Shown here: piece by piece, positions 43,080 through 51,316 of the stretch
Layout: each line of letters starts with the position of its first letter
Numbering within the stretch: the first letter of the stretch is position 1
Assembly (NCBI GenBank): GCA_902705835.1
Contig: CACSIN010000012.1
Span: 243,346-307,345, forward strand
DNA length: 64,000 nt
Source of the DNA: BD1-7 clade bacterium
GTDB lineage: Bacteria > Pseudomonadota > Gammaproteobacteria > Pseudomonadales > DT-91
Reading direction: 5' to 3'
Notes under the pieces: model-generated
The model's input: the letters and a program-made list of their open reading frames with translations, nothing else
Database searches by the model: none
What the model was told of the DNA's origin: nothing
Position numbers and translations under genes: made by a program

Positions 43080-44217
43080 CTTGCTGTTTACCCGAGGTGA
43101 TCTGTTTCAATCGCGCTTTCACAACGCCATCCGTTCCTTTAAACGTCACCTCATAACCATGCTGATACGATTTAACATAGGCCATACCGTTTTTCTTGAG
43201 TCTATTGATATAGGTAACGCCTTTGTCATAGGTGTGCTGCGGCACGACCTCACCTTTTTCATCAATTAACTGGAGGAACCGATAAGGGTGACCGGCAAAA
43301 CCGGAATTCACCACCAAGGCCGCAACGATTGGCGTAAAGATAACCGCATTCTGAAACCACTCGGAAAACGCCTTGTGATTGTTCGCCATACTCGTTGTTG
43401 AATCCTTAGATTCCCAGGCTTTCTTGGCGTCTTTGATCACACGATTTAGCGCGAAACGTTGAATATATTTGTCGATAAAGCCGGCAATGGATGTAAGGAT
43501 TGATGTCACCGTCGTTATGATCGAACCAATACCCGCCGTTGCATCGCCTGCCGCTTCCAAACCAATTTCGGTAGCCGCTATACCCACTTTTTTAATGCCG
43601 TGGGCGATACTCGACAGTGAATGACGCGCTAGCGCATTGGCTATAATCGATGGCTGACCACCTAACAAAGTCACACCGATACCAGACCACAACTGTTGAA
43701 CAAAGTTTTTGGCACCGAGAATAGCTTTGCGTAAACCGGCATACACCTCTGTCGCCGATTTCACATAACCCCATCCCGGTATCATACCCACCAACTTGCT
43801 CGCAAATTTGTTGGCCAACCAGCGAAAAAACTTCATCACCCAAGGCACCACCGAATAAAACTTCCCAAAGATTTTTCGTATTTTATCCAGTAAGAAATAA
43901 AAGAACTCCTTCACGGCCTCAACCATAGGGTGAAAGAAGTCATGCACGGCCGTTGCCGCACGCCGGCCTGCCGACGTTGATTTCAGCAACATCAGGCTCG
44001 CGTTCTGCAGGTCTTTCAAAATACTATCGTCACCCATAATCGTCTCGACAAGCCCCGTCGAATAGTTCGGTACGGCCTCAACCTTGGTATGAGAGAGAAA
44101 GTAGAGGGTTCCGTGCCGAGCATCGGCTAACTCGCGTTTCTGGATTTCAAAGGCATTATCTTCCGTTTTGCCAAATATCTTGTTTTTGATTTTTCGGAAA
44201 AATGATCTGAGATCCAT
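43066..44217 (-). CDS. Orphan membrane-associated protein
   Basis: 383 residues from the ATG at 44217, where the upstream AGG-rich stretch fits a ribosome-binding site; the frame is open to 44256. No family recognised. The N-terminus is basic (SFFRKIKNKIFGK). The middle (about 100-260) has alternating aromatic and basic stretches (EFFYFLLDKIRKIFGKFYSVVPWVMKFFRWLANKF), then glycine/alanine- and hydrophobic-rich segments (AAGDATAGIGSIITTVTSILTSIAGFI and NAVIFTPIVAALVVNSGFAG). The C-terminal about 70 residues are soluble (DKGVTYINRLKKNGMAYVKSY). The composition suits membrane insertion or pore formation. It overlaps the FUSC gene tail-to-tail by 14 bases. Confidence 0.6.
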   Translation of the reverse strand: MDLRSFFRKIKNKIFGKTEDNAFEIQKRELADARHGTLYFLSHTKVEAVPNYSTGLVETIMGDDSILKDLQNASLMLLKSTSAGRRAATAVHDFFHPMVEAVKEFFYFLLDKIRKIFGKFYSVVPWVMKFFRWLANKFASKLVGMIPGWGYVKSATEVYAGLRKAILGAKNFVQQLWSGIGVTLLGGQPSIIANALARHSLSSIAHGIKKVGIAATEIGLEAAGDATAGIGSIITTVTSILTSIAGFIDKYIQRFALNRVIKDAKKAWESKDSTTSMANNHKAFSEWFQNAVIFTPIVAALVVNSGFAGHPYRFLQLIDEKGEVVPQHTYDKGVTYINRLKKNGMAYVKSYQHGYEVTFKGTDGVVKARLKQITSGKQQVIIS

Positions 44218-44439
44218 AAACCTACCGTCTCGTTGTGTGATATTTAACTGTATCAATAGATTCCTAAACAGACGTAAAGTGCGAAAACTGCATTTCGCTC
44301 AATCACAGATTGGGGTGAAATGTGTTCTGAAACCGGTACACTCGCCCCACCCGTCGCAAATAATATACCGTTGAGTTGATAATACCTGCGACGAAGTGCA
44401 TGACCTTTACATAACAACGCCGGAAAACTGGAAGCCCGC

Positions 44440-45705
44440 ATGTCGCTATTTGAGTTACTCGCCCTAGTGATCACCATGACCGCTGTATTCAGTGTCTTGA
44501 GTGAATCCTTGTTTGCATTGCCTAAAGTCATTGGGCCTATGATCGCAGCACTGATGCTGTCCCTGGGCATGATTGGCTTCGCTGCGATCAGTTCAGAAGT
44601 CGATCGGGATTTTTTCAGCCATTGGTTACTGCAATTCGATTTCAGTACCTTCGTTCTGGATGGTTTACTCGGATTGTTACTATTTGCTGGCGCACTGCAT
44701 ATGCCAGTAAAATTACTCGAACAGCAATCACGGGTGATTTTTTCACTCGCGATTTTTGCCACATTGATTTCAACGGGTGTTGTCGGTGGATTGTTTTGGC
44801 TTGTCAGTGAATGGTTTGATCTGGGCGTCAATATCTGGGTCGCACTCGTGTTTGGCGCGCTGATATCACCAACCGATCCGGTTGCGGTATTAGCCTTGCT
44901 GAAAAACATGGATCTACCGGAGCGCCTCGAAACCATCATTAGCGGCGAATCCCTATTCAATGATGCTGTCGGTGTTGTCGTATTTACTGTTTTAACCCAA
45001 ATCGCATTCAATAATGAAACCAACGTGGGCAGCTTGAGTATTCACGTTTTAGGGATGGAGGTCGGCGGCGGCTTATTGGTTGGATTTGTGCTTGGCCAAG
45101 TGGCGTGCCAATTGATCCGCAGCAGTAACGACGAAGCGACTCAGGCGTTAATCACACTCGCCGTTGCAAGTGGCGGCTATGTTGCAGCACTCAAACTCGG
45201 CGTTTCCGGGCCAATCGCCATGGTAGCTGCAGGTATTATCGTGGGCAATATACGTGCGCGCGGCCATGATGGAGAAACCGCCAGAGAGCACATCAATATA
45301 TTCTGGAACATTATCGATGACGTACTGAACGCTGTTTTGTTTGTGCTGATCGGTATGCAACTACTGCAATTGCCAATTGCCACATCGTTGTGGCTAATTC
45401 CATTGGCCATTGTGCTCTCACTGCTAGGGCGTTTTGTGGGTGTGAGTATCCCAACATTGATTTTACGCCCGACTAAGAAGCACTTTAAAAAGGTGACCTG
45501 GGATCTAATCGCCATGTTAACTTGGGGTGGATTGCGCGGAGGTGTTTCTGTGGCGCTGGTGTTAACACTGCCGCCATCACCCATGCGTGATCAACTGCAA
45601 GTAATGACCTATGCCATTGTTATCTTTTCGGTGATTGTTCAAGGACTATCGATGTCGAAGGTATTCAGCAAAAAAGAATTCTTGGCAATCGACAAATCAC
45701 TATAA
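44440..45705 (+). CDS. Na+/H+ antiporter, CPA1 family (NhaP type)
   Basis: 421 residues with about 12 membrane helices. The ion-binding helices show ALISPTDPVAVLALLKN, GESLFNDAVGVVVF (the ND motif of electroneutral CPA1/NhaP antiporters) and LTWGGLRGGVSVALVL. It exchanges cytoplasmic Na+ for H+ and regulates pH and salt balance, fitting a marine lifestyle. No long C-terminal regulatory domain is present. The start at 44440 has a GGAAG-type site. Monocistronic and divergent from the orphan gene. Confidence 0.92.
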   Translation: MSLFELLALVITMTAVFSVLSESLFALPKVIGPMIAALMLSLGMIGFAAISSEVDRDFFSHWLLQFDFSTFVLDGLLGLLLFAGALHMPVKLLEQQSRVIFSLAIFATLISTGVVGGLFWLVSEWFDLGVNIWVALVFGALISPTDPVAVLALLKNMDLPERLETIISGESLFNDAVGVVVFTVLTQIAFNNETNVGSLSIHVLGMEVGGGLLVGFVLGQVACQLIRSSNDEATQALITLAVASGGYVAALKLGVSGPIAMVAAGIIVGNIRARGHDGETAREHINIFWNIIDDVLNAVLFVLIGMQLLQLPIATSLWLIPLAIVLSLLGRFVGVSIPTLILRPTKKHFKKVTWDLIAMLTWGGLRGGVSVALVLTLPPSPMRDQLQVMTYAIVIFSVIVQGLSMSKVFSKKEFLAIDKSL

Positions 45706-45750
45706 ACACCTTCCACCCATAATATAACGCCGAAAGTTCGGATCATTTGC

Positions 45751-45786
45751 CCTACATTGAATCAAACCAAAGAGATTCAATGTAGG
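45751..45786 (+). promoter_or_regulatory. 13-bp hairpin running into the ribosome-binding site of the SDR gene
   Basis: CCTACATTGAATC (45751-45763) and GATTCAATGTAGG (45774-45786) are perfect inverted arms with a 10-base loop. The right arm ends in TAGG of the TAGGAGG ribosome-binding site (45783-45789) of the SDR start at 45796. As RNA it could hide part of that site; as DNA it could be an operator. Confidence 0.6.
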
Positions 45787-45795
45787 AGGCAAACT

Positions 45796-46515
45796 ATGAA
45801 ATCCCTGATAATCATTACCGGTGCAAGCTCAGGCATCGGAGAAGCAACCGCAAAACGTTTTAGCCAAGAAGGCCACCCGCTGCTGCTGCTCGCCCGCCGT
45901 GTCGACAAGCTCACTGCATTGGCACTGCCCGACACCGTCTGCGAAAGCGTCGATGTGACGGATGCCAGTGCCTTTGAAGCAGCCATTCAAAAAGCCGAAG
46001 CACAGTATGGCCCGGCCGACGCACTGATTAATAACGCCGGCGTTATGCTGCTCAGCCCGTTCGATAAACAAGACCCGATTGAATGGAAAACCATGTTTGA
46101 CGTCAATGTACTTGGGTTAATGAACGGCATGAAGGCGGTATTAGACTCCATGAAAGCCCGCCGTTCGGGCACCATCATCAACCTTAGTTCTATTGCCGGG
46201 CGCAAAACCTTTCCGAACCACACCGCTTATTGCGGTACCAAGTTTGCAGTTCACGCGATATCTGAAAGCGTCAGAGAAGAAGCCGCAGGATCGGATGTGC
46301 GTGTGATTACCATTGCACCGGGTGCGGTTGAAACCGAATTGTTGTCACACACAACGTCTGACAATTTGATCGAGGATTATGAAGATTGGAAATCCGGTAT
46401 GGGCGGTGTACTGGGGCCAGACGACATCGCTCGCACGATTTGTTTCGCCTACCAACAACCCCAGAATGTTTGTATCCGAGAGATTGTTATCGCAGCCACT
46501 CGGCAAAATCCCTGA
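45796..46515 (+). CDS. Short-chain dehydrogenase/reductase
   Basis: 239 residues, the classical SDR size. The cofactor motif TGASSGIGEATAK, the NNAG motif (INNAGVML), the catalytic triad in NLSSIAGRK...YCGTK (Ser, Tyr-x-x-x-Lys) and the PG motif (IAPGAVETEL) are all present. R35/R36 in LLARRVDK after the second strand suggest NADPH preference. The start at 45796 is fixed by TAGGAGG 6 bases upstream. Related clade members include serine/3-hydroxy-acid dehydrogenases of the YdfG type, so the substrate is uncertain. An RBS-overlapping hairpin lies just upstream. Confidence 0.9.
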   Translation: MKSLIIITGASSGIGEATAKRFSQEGHPLLLLARRVDKLTALALPDTVCESVDVTDASAFEAAIQKAEAQYGPADALINNAGVMLLSPFDKQDPIEWKTMFDVNVLGLMNGMKAVLDSMKARRSGTIINLSSIAGRKTFPNHTAYCGTKFAVHAISESVREEAAGSDVRVITIAPGAVETELLSHTTSDNLIEDYEDWKSGMGGVLGPDDIARTICFAYQQPQNVCIREIVIAATRQNP

Positions 46516-46574
46516 CGTAACGATATAGAGGTGAAACACACCTTCAGCAAAACGTAGATCGTCCTATAACTGTC

Positions 46575-46603
46575 TGAGCCCTTGGCATGTCGCCTTAGGC
46601 TCA
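46575..46603 (+). terminator. Hairpin downstream of the SDR gene
   Basis: TGAGCC (46575-46580) pairs with GGCTCA (46598-46603) and an inner GGC/GCC pair strengthens the stem, followed by TTTAA. It is a modest terminator candidate. Confidence 0.45.
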
Positions 46604-46651
46604 TTTAAGCACATCAGGATATTGTCTCGATATCGCGAATCATATATCGGC

Positions 46652-48508
46652 TCAATGACGCGCCGGCACAACGCCAGTATTGGGCATATGATCCATACCA
46701 ATATCACGGGCATGTTCAACAAAGGCCTTGTTCTTCCAAAAGAAAGCACCGGGCATCGTCGTAGGAACCACCAGCACATAAAACAACGCTCTGCCAATCA
46801 ACGCGGTCGCCAACACACCCATGGTTAATACCAACAACAGTGCGATGGTTAATACTGCAGGAAGTTGTCCGAAGGCCAAGGTTGCGGCCAATAACGCATT
46901 TAAACCCAGTAAACCATTACGCAACCAATACGTGTGACCAAACGTTGTTCGCTGAATATAATGAGACGCTCCGCCTTCATGCCCTGCCTCGCTTAGGTCG
47001 CGAGCTTGCATAGTTAACCCTGCCGATTCAAGTACGATACCCACAAGGCTTACCACCATCGCCGCTGCGATCAATTCGACCCACGGCAGCCCCTGCCACG
47101 CGAATACCGGCGCCACGGTCAGTGAAATCACGATACCTGCCAGCGTCAGCGCATTGCCACCAAAATGAAATCCGGTGCTCTTGTGGTTCCAGAAAGGCCG
47201 TGCAGGAATCCGATAGCAGCGATACATGTAGTACAGGCCAATGGCACCTGAGATCAATGCTAAGCCGGCAAACGCCGTACTGATACTCGCCAGCGTGCCA
47301 ACAACAGAACCCGTTAGTGCTTCGGGCAAAAAGGCTGACATCCAAGGCTGTGATGGCACCAGCAACAACAGGTGTAACCCGCCAAATCCAAGGAATCCAC
47401 TCACACCCAAACCTTCACGGCACACCGGCGAGTGACGCCAGTTGTTGAACCCTCGGTAAAAACGCAGCGGTTTACCCAAATGCGTTACCGACATCAACAA
47501 ACCGAATGCACTTAACGCCAACGACAACAAAATCATCGGCAAATACGCGGCGGATTCTCGCACGGTATCAAACACACCGATATTCAAAAAGCTGCCAAAA
47601 ACCAAGGTCGCAAAGATACCTAACGAAGCCTGTACAGAGAGCGTGAACAACACCAATGGGTTTTCACTCGATGATAGTCGACTGATATTCCAATGGCGCT
47701 CGGTACCGTCTTTCGGGTCCACTGTGGGCTGATAGCGGCCGCTTTCATCTTTTTGGTATTTCACCGGCATCGAATCTGTTCGAGTCACTTCGTCAAATAA
47801 AGGCTTTTGCTGCTGAAAACGTATGTTGGGCCGGCTAATAGAGGGATCCGGAAAACCCGGTATCTGCGTATCGATATCATCTCGGCGATCAGGAGTGTTT
47901 TCGATCACGCCAAAATCTAACGCATTACCCACACAGGCAGAAACACACGCGGGTTTTAGGCCTACTTCCAGTCGGTCAACACACATGTTGCACTTCTCAA
48001 CACGTCCTTCAACCGGGTCTAACTGTGGTGCGTTATATGGGCACACCCAGGTGCAGTAGCCACAACCAAAACAAATTTCGGGGTCTTGGATCACCGCGCC
48101 GTATTCCGGGTGTTTAGTGTAAGCGCGCGTTGGGCACCCTTTCAAGCAAACCGGATCTTCACAGTGGTTGCATGCCATGGAAATATTCATACGGGTGTAG
48201 TCTGGGAAGGTCCCTGACTCCACATACCCTACCGATCGAAAAGCCAGGTGGGCAGGGAGATCATTTTTCTCACTACAAGCCGATTCACACGCGTGACAAC
48301 CAATACAGTTATCAGCGGTGAAGTGAAAGCCGTGTTGTTTGTTCCGGTTCGGGTTGGTACCAATGGCATCATCATGGTTGATGTTTAGGCTAATCGGTTC
48401 TTCATGGCTGGGGATTAACTCAATCGCTGTTCCGTAACGGCTGGTCTTTTCCGTGTTGGGGTCATTCAACAGTGCATAATCTGGCTCATCTTTTCTGACT
48501 TCAAACAT
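46652..48508 (-). CDS. Fused ferredoxin-type subunit and quinol anchor (DmsB-DmsC fusion) of the nitrate reductase
   Basis: 618 residues. The first about 215 hold four four-cysteine groups for [4Fe-4S] clusters (CIGCHACESAC, CNHCEDPVCLKGCP, CFGCGYCTWVCP, CNMCVDRLEVGLKPACVSAC), the DmsB pattern. From about residue 290 there are eight or so membrane helices like the DmsC anchor (SVQASLGIFATLVFGSF, VTHLGKPLRFYRGFNNWRHSPVCREGL), with the Leu-Gly-Lys-Pro and NWRHSP-like features of that family. It probably carries electrons from membrane quinol or another donor to the catalytic subunit whose gene ends 2 bases upstream of its start. Fusion of these two subunits is unusual. Confidence 0.88.
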   Translation of the reverse strand: MFEVRKDEPDYALLNDPNTEKTSRYGTAIELIPSHEEPISLNINHDDAIGTNPNRNKQHGFHFTADNCIGCHACESACSEKNDLPAHLAFRSVGYVESGTFPDYTRMNISMACNHCEDPVCLKGCPTRAYTKHPEYGAVIQDPEICFGCGYCTWVCPYNAPQLDPVEGRVEKCNMCVDRLEVGLKPACVSACVGNALDFGVIENTPDRRDDIDTQIPGFPDPSISRPNIRFQQQKPLFDEVTRTDSMPVKYQKDESGRYQPTVDPKDGTERHWNISRLSSSENPLVLFTLSVQASLGIFATLVFGSFLNIGVFDTVRESAAYLPMILLSLALSAFGLLMSVTHLGKPLRFYRGFNNWRHSPVCREGLGVSGFLGFGGLHLLLLVPSQPWMSAFLPEALTGSVVGTLASISTAFAGLALISGAIGLYYMYRCYRIPARPFWNHKSTGFHFGGNALTLAGIVISLTVAPVFAWQGLPWVELIAAAMVVSLVGIVLESAGLTMQARDLSEAGHEGGASHYIQRTTFGHTYWLRNGLLGLNALLAATLAFGQLPAVLTIALLLVLTMGVLATALIGRALFYVLVVPTTMPGAFFWKNKAFVEHARDIGMDHMPNTGVVPARH

Positions 48509-48510
48509 GA

Positions 48511-50775
48511 TTAGAATCCTCGCGCTTGCAGATTAATGGTTGCCGCTTTTGCCTGATCCGTTTTTTCAATACGAATCGCACCTTGTTTAAATGCCGGCTG
48601 CCGAGAATACGGGTCTAATAAACCCAGACTCAGGCGATTGATGCAGTTGTAAAAATGGAACGGGATAAACACCATGTTTTTGGGCACTCGCTGGGTGAGT
48701 TGCACCATCACAATGGCGTCCCCTCGACGGCTCACACAGCGAACATATTCCATATGTCGGATGCCCATTTCTTCAGCCGCTGCCGGGTTTATTTCCATAA
48801 AAGGTGTTGGGCTGAACTTGTTGCAGTTGCCGACCTTTCCAGTTTTAGTGCGCGTATGAAAATGCTCAACTAAGCGGCCTGAATTCAACCAGAAGGGATA
48901 TTCGTCGCAAGGCCGCTCATTATTATCGTTAAACGGTAGAGATAGGATCTTGGCTTTGCCGTCGGGAAACTGAAAAACACCATCAACGTATAGTCGCTGG
49001 TCACCTTTGACGCTCTCAGGGTGGTCGTTTGCCCTATCACTCGCGGCGAATTGATTGCGGGCTGACTTCGGCCCGTCTTCAGCACGATACGGCCATTGAA
49101 TACCGCGAGAGGCTTCGATTTTGTCATGGCTCATGCCGGAGATATCCAGCATACGTTCTTCACCATTAACGCTGTCGCCATGGGTCGACAACCATTTCAT
49201 TTCATCAAACACCTCAGATGCGGTGTCGGGGAATTGCATTTTGGCGTGATTATCCCAGCGCTTTGCCAATTGATTGAAAATCCACAAATCCGCTTTGGCT
49301 TCACCCGGCGGTTCAGCCACTTGCCGTGTCAGATTCACCCGTCGCTCGGTATTAGTAAATACACCGGTTTTTTCTGCCCACACCGCACCGGGCAGGTACA
49401 CATTGGCATACTCGGCAGTTTCACAATCTTCATACGAATCCTGTACTACACAAAACTCGACGTTTTTGAAATTTTCACGAATACGCGCTGTATCGGGCAT
49501 AGACGTTAATGGATTTGTTGCGACAATCCACAACGCTTTGATTTTGCCAGTTTCAACTGCCGGAAAAATATCCGTTTCTTTCAACCCCACCTTCTCCGGA
49601 AAGAAGTCTTCATCTACGTTCCAAAATTCTGCCACCTCTTTGCGGTGAGCAGGATTTTCTAACGTACGATAGCCCGGCAGGCCAGCACACGACGACCATT
49701 CACGTGTACCCATTGCATTGCATTGGCCGGTAATCGACAAACTGGTGCCGCCAGGTTTGCCGATATTCCCGGTAATCAAGTTCATGTTATTGATGGCCGC
49801 AACTCCGTCACTACCATGGGTGCTTTGATTAATACCCATGGTCCAGATACTCATGGCCGACGGGGCTTTCGCGTATAGACGTGCCACTTCACGGATAGTG
49901 TCTGGCGCAATACCGGTGACTACAGATGCCGACTCAGGATCGTAGTCTTTTACCAAGGCTCTAAAATCATCAATGCCATTGGTGTGAGCGTCGATGTAGG
50001 CAGAATCTTCCAGCTCCTCATCGAGAATGACATATGCGAAGCTGTTCAGTAGCGCTAGATCAGTACCCGGATGAATTGGCAAATAGTAATCCGCCATTTG
50101 CCCCATCATAGTTTTACGCGGATCGATCACCACAATCGGAAACTTGCGCTTCTCTAGTGCTTCTTTGAGACGCCAATAAATAATCGGGTGTTGCTCCGGC
50201 AAATTAGAGCCAAAGGCCATCAAGCAGTGAGTATGTTCAAAGTCGTCGTAACAACCGGGCGGGCCATCAGAGCCAAACGAACGTTTGTAGCCAGATACCG
50301 CAGATGCCATACATAAGGTCGTATTGCCGTCGTAGTTATTGGTGCCAATCAAGCCTCTAACCAATTTACCCAAGGTGTAAAACTCTTCGGTAAAAATTTG
50401 GCCGGTGGATACAATCCCGATGCTGTCACGTCCGTATTTTTCCTGAATACGTTTAAATTCCGAGGCGACCTTATCCAACGCAAGATCCCAATCAGACTGT
50501 TGCCATTCATCATCGATATTCGCACGCATTTTAGGGAAATGGCCACGACCATTGCCTTCAAAAATTCCGACTTCAGTCAGCCCTTTGATGCACAATTTAC
50601 CACGATTAACATCAGCACCGCCAACACCACGAGTGGTTACCGCCTTGCCATCTGCGTTTAATCCGACCTCGATGGAACAACCCACCGAGCAATAGCCGCA
50701 TGTTGTGTATTTCCAATCAACGGCGCCTTTGTTGTTGATGATAATGGGGTTCTTTTTTTTGCGTCCGAACAACAT
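48511..50775 (-). CDS. nasA: Assimilatory nitrate reductase catalytic subunit (molybdopterin enzyme)
   Basis: 754 residues with no Tat signal, hence cytoplasmic. The N-terminal [4Fe-4S] motif is TTCGYCSVGC...GKLCIKG. The Mo-ligand region TTLCMASAVSGYKRSFGSDGPPGCYDD carries cysteine, as in NasA/NarB/NapA nitrate reductases rather than selenocysteine of formate dehydrogenases. The C-terminal cofactor domain includes SGRLVEHFHTRTKTG. It lacks the extra [2Fe-2S] domain of the long Klebsiella-type NasA, consistent with a separate electron-transfer partner (the downstream fusion). Operon with nirBD: it begins 149 bases after nirD and its stop is 2 bases before the fusion gene start. Confidence 0.88.
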   Translation of the reverse strand: MLFGRKKKNPIIINNKGAVDWKYTTCGYCSVGCSIEVGLNADGKAVTTRGVGGADVNRGKLCIKGLTEVGIFEGNGRGHFPKMRANIDDEWQQSDWDLALDKVASEFKRIQEKYGRDSIGIVSTGQIFTEEFYTLGKLVRGLIGTNNYDGNTTLCMASAVSGYKRSFGSDGPPGCYDDFEHTHCLMAFGSNLPEQHPIIYWRLKEALEKRKFPIVVIDPRKTMMGQMADYYLPIHPGTDLALLNSFAYVILDEELEDSAYIDAHTNGIDDFRALVKDYDPESASVVTGIAPDTIREVARLYAKAPSAMSIWTMGINQSTHGSDGVAAINNMNLITGNIGKPGGTSLSITGQCNAMGTREWSSCAGLPGYRTLENPAHRKEVAEFWNVDEDFFPEKVGLKETDIFPAVETGKIKALWIVATNPLTSMPDTARIRENFKNVEFCVVQDSYEDCETAEYANVYLPGAVWAEKTGVFTNTERRVNLTRQVAEPPGEAKADLWIFNQLAKRWDNHAKMQFPDTASEVFDEMKWLSTHGDSVNGEERMLDISGMSHDKIEASRGIQWPYRAEDGPKSARNQFAASDRANDHPESVKGDQRLYVDGVFQFPDGKAKILSLPFNDNNERPCDEYPFWLNSGRLVEHFHTRTKTGKVGNCNKFSPTPFMEINPAAAEEMGIRHMEYVRCVSRRGDAIVMVQLTQRVPKNMVFIPFHFYNCINRLSLGLLDPYSRQPAFKQGAIRIEKTDQAKAATINLQARGF

Positions 50776-50896
50776 AATCTGGTTCTCTCCAGCGTAAACA
50801 CGGCGCCTAACGTTTCCAATTTGCCAAACTCACTCAATAAGTCGGGCAATTCTTAGCGCTATCGATGCAGCAATGGTTTTCGTATCGTGGTGGTTT

Positions 50897-50916
50897 ATCT
50901 CCGCAGCGGCGGAGAT
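50897..50916 (-). other. GC-rich hairpin between nirD and the nitrate reductase gene
   Basis: ATCTCCGC (50897-50904) and GCGGAGAT (50909-50916) form a perfect 8-bp stem with an AGCG loop, 8 bases after the nirD stop, with no T-tract. It may limit read-through or protect the nirBD message. Confidence 0.5.
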
Positions 50917-50924
50917 ACTCGCAA

Positions 50925-51287
50925 CTACACAGCAACTTCTTCGTCAACCGTAGCGACTTGTATCTGGTCACCATCGAGCTGAACCGCCCAGGTTTGTAGA
51001 ACAACGCTATCGTCTTCCAGACATACACCGGTCTGCAGATCGAAGTGCTCTTTATAAATGGGGGATGCAACAACCAAACGACCATCTAACGAACCAACAA
51101 TGCCACGCGAGATAACGTTGGCATGACTAAAAGGGCAATAGTTGGCTAAGGCGAAATACTGCTCGCTACCATCCAGAGATACCCGAAAGATAGCCACCTG
51201 CTCGCCATCAATCAGGGCAGCGCGGCCGCTGTTAGCAACAATATCGTTCTTATGACAGATGGTTTCCCAAGACACAGCAAAAGACAT
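50925..51287 (-). CDS. nirD: Nitrite reductase (NADH) small subunit
   Basis: 120 residues. It is the Rieske-like small subunit of assimilatory NirBD nitrite reductase. Members of this family have the Rieske fold but often lack the cluster ligands; here the would-be ligand region reads LANYCPFSHANVISRGIVG and later VVASPIYKEHFDLQTG, which keeps Cys/His in the first half and only a His in the second, so a functional Rieske cluster is unlikely. AGGAGAG precedes the ATG, 29 bases after nirB. Confidence 0.9.
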   Translation of the reverse strand: MSFAVSWETICHKNDIVANSGRAALIDGEQVAIFRVSLDGSEQYFALANYCPFSHANVISRGIVGSLDGRLVVASPIYKEHFDLQTGVCLEDDSVVLQTWAVQLDGDQIQVATVDEEVAV

Positions 51288-51316
51288 AACACTCTCTCCT
51301 CTTTCGATCAGTTGTA

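Noticed and set aside
44253-45023. 256-residue open frame antisense to the NhaP antiporter
   Set aside because: It is Ser/Asn/Thr-rich with no start signal and mirrors codon bias of the real gene.
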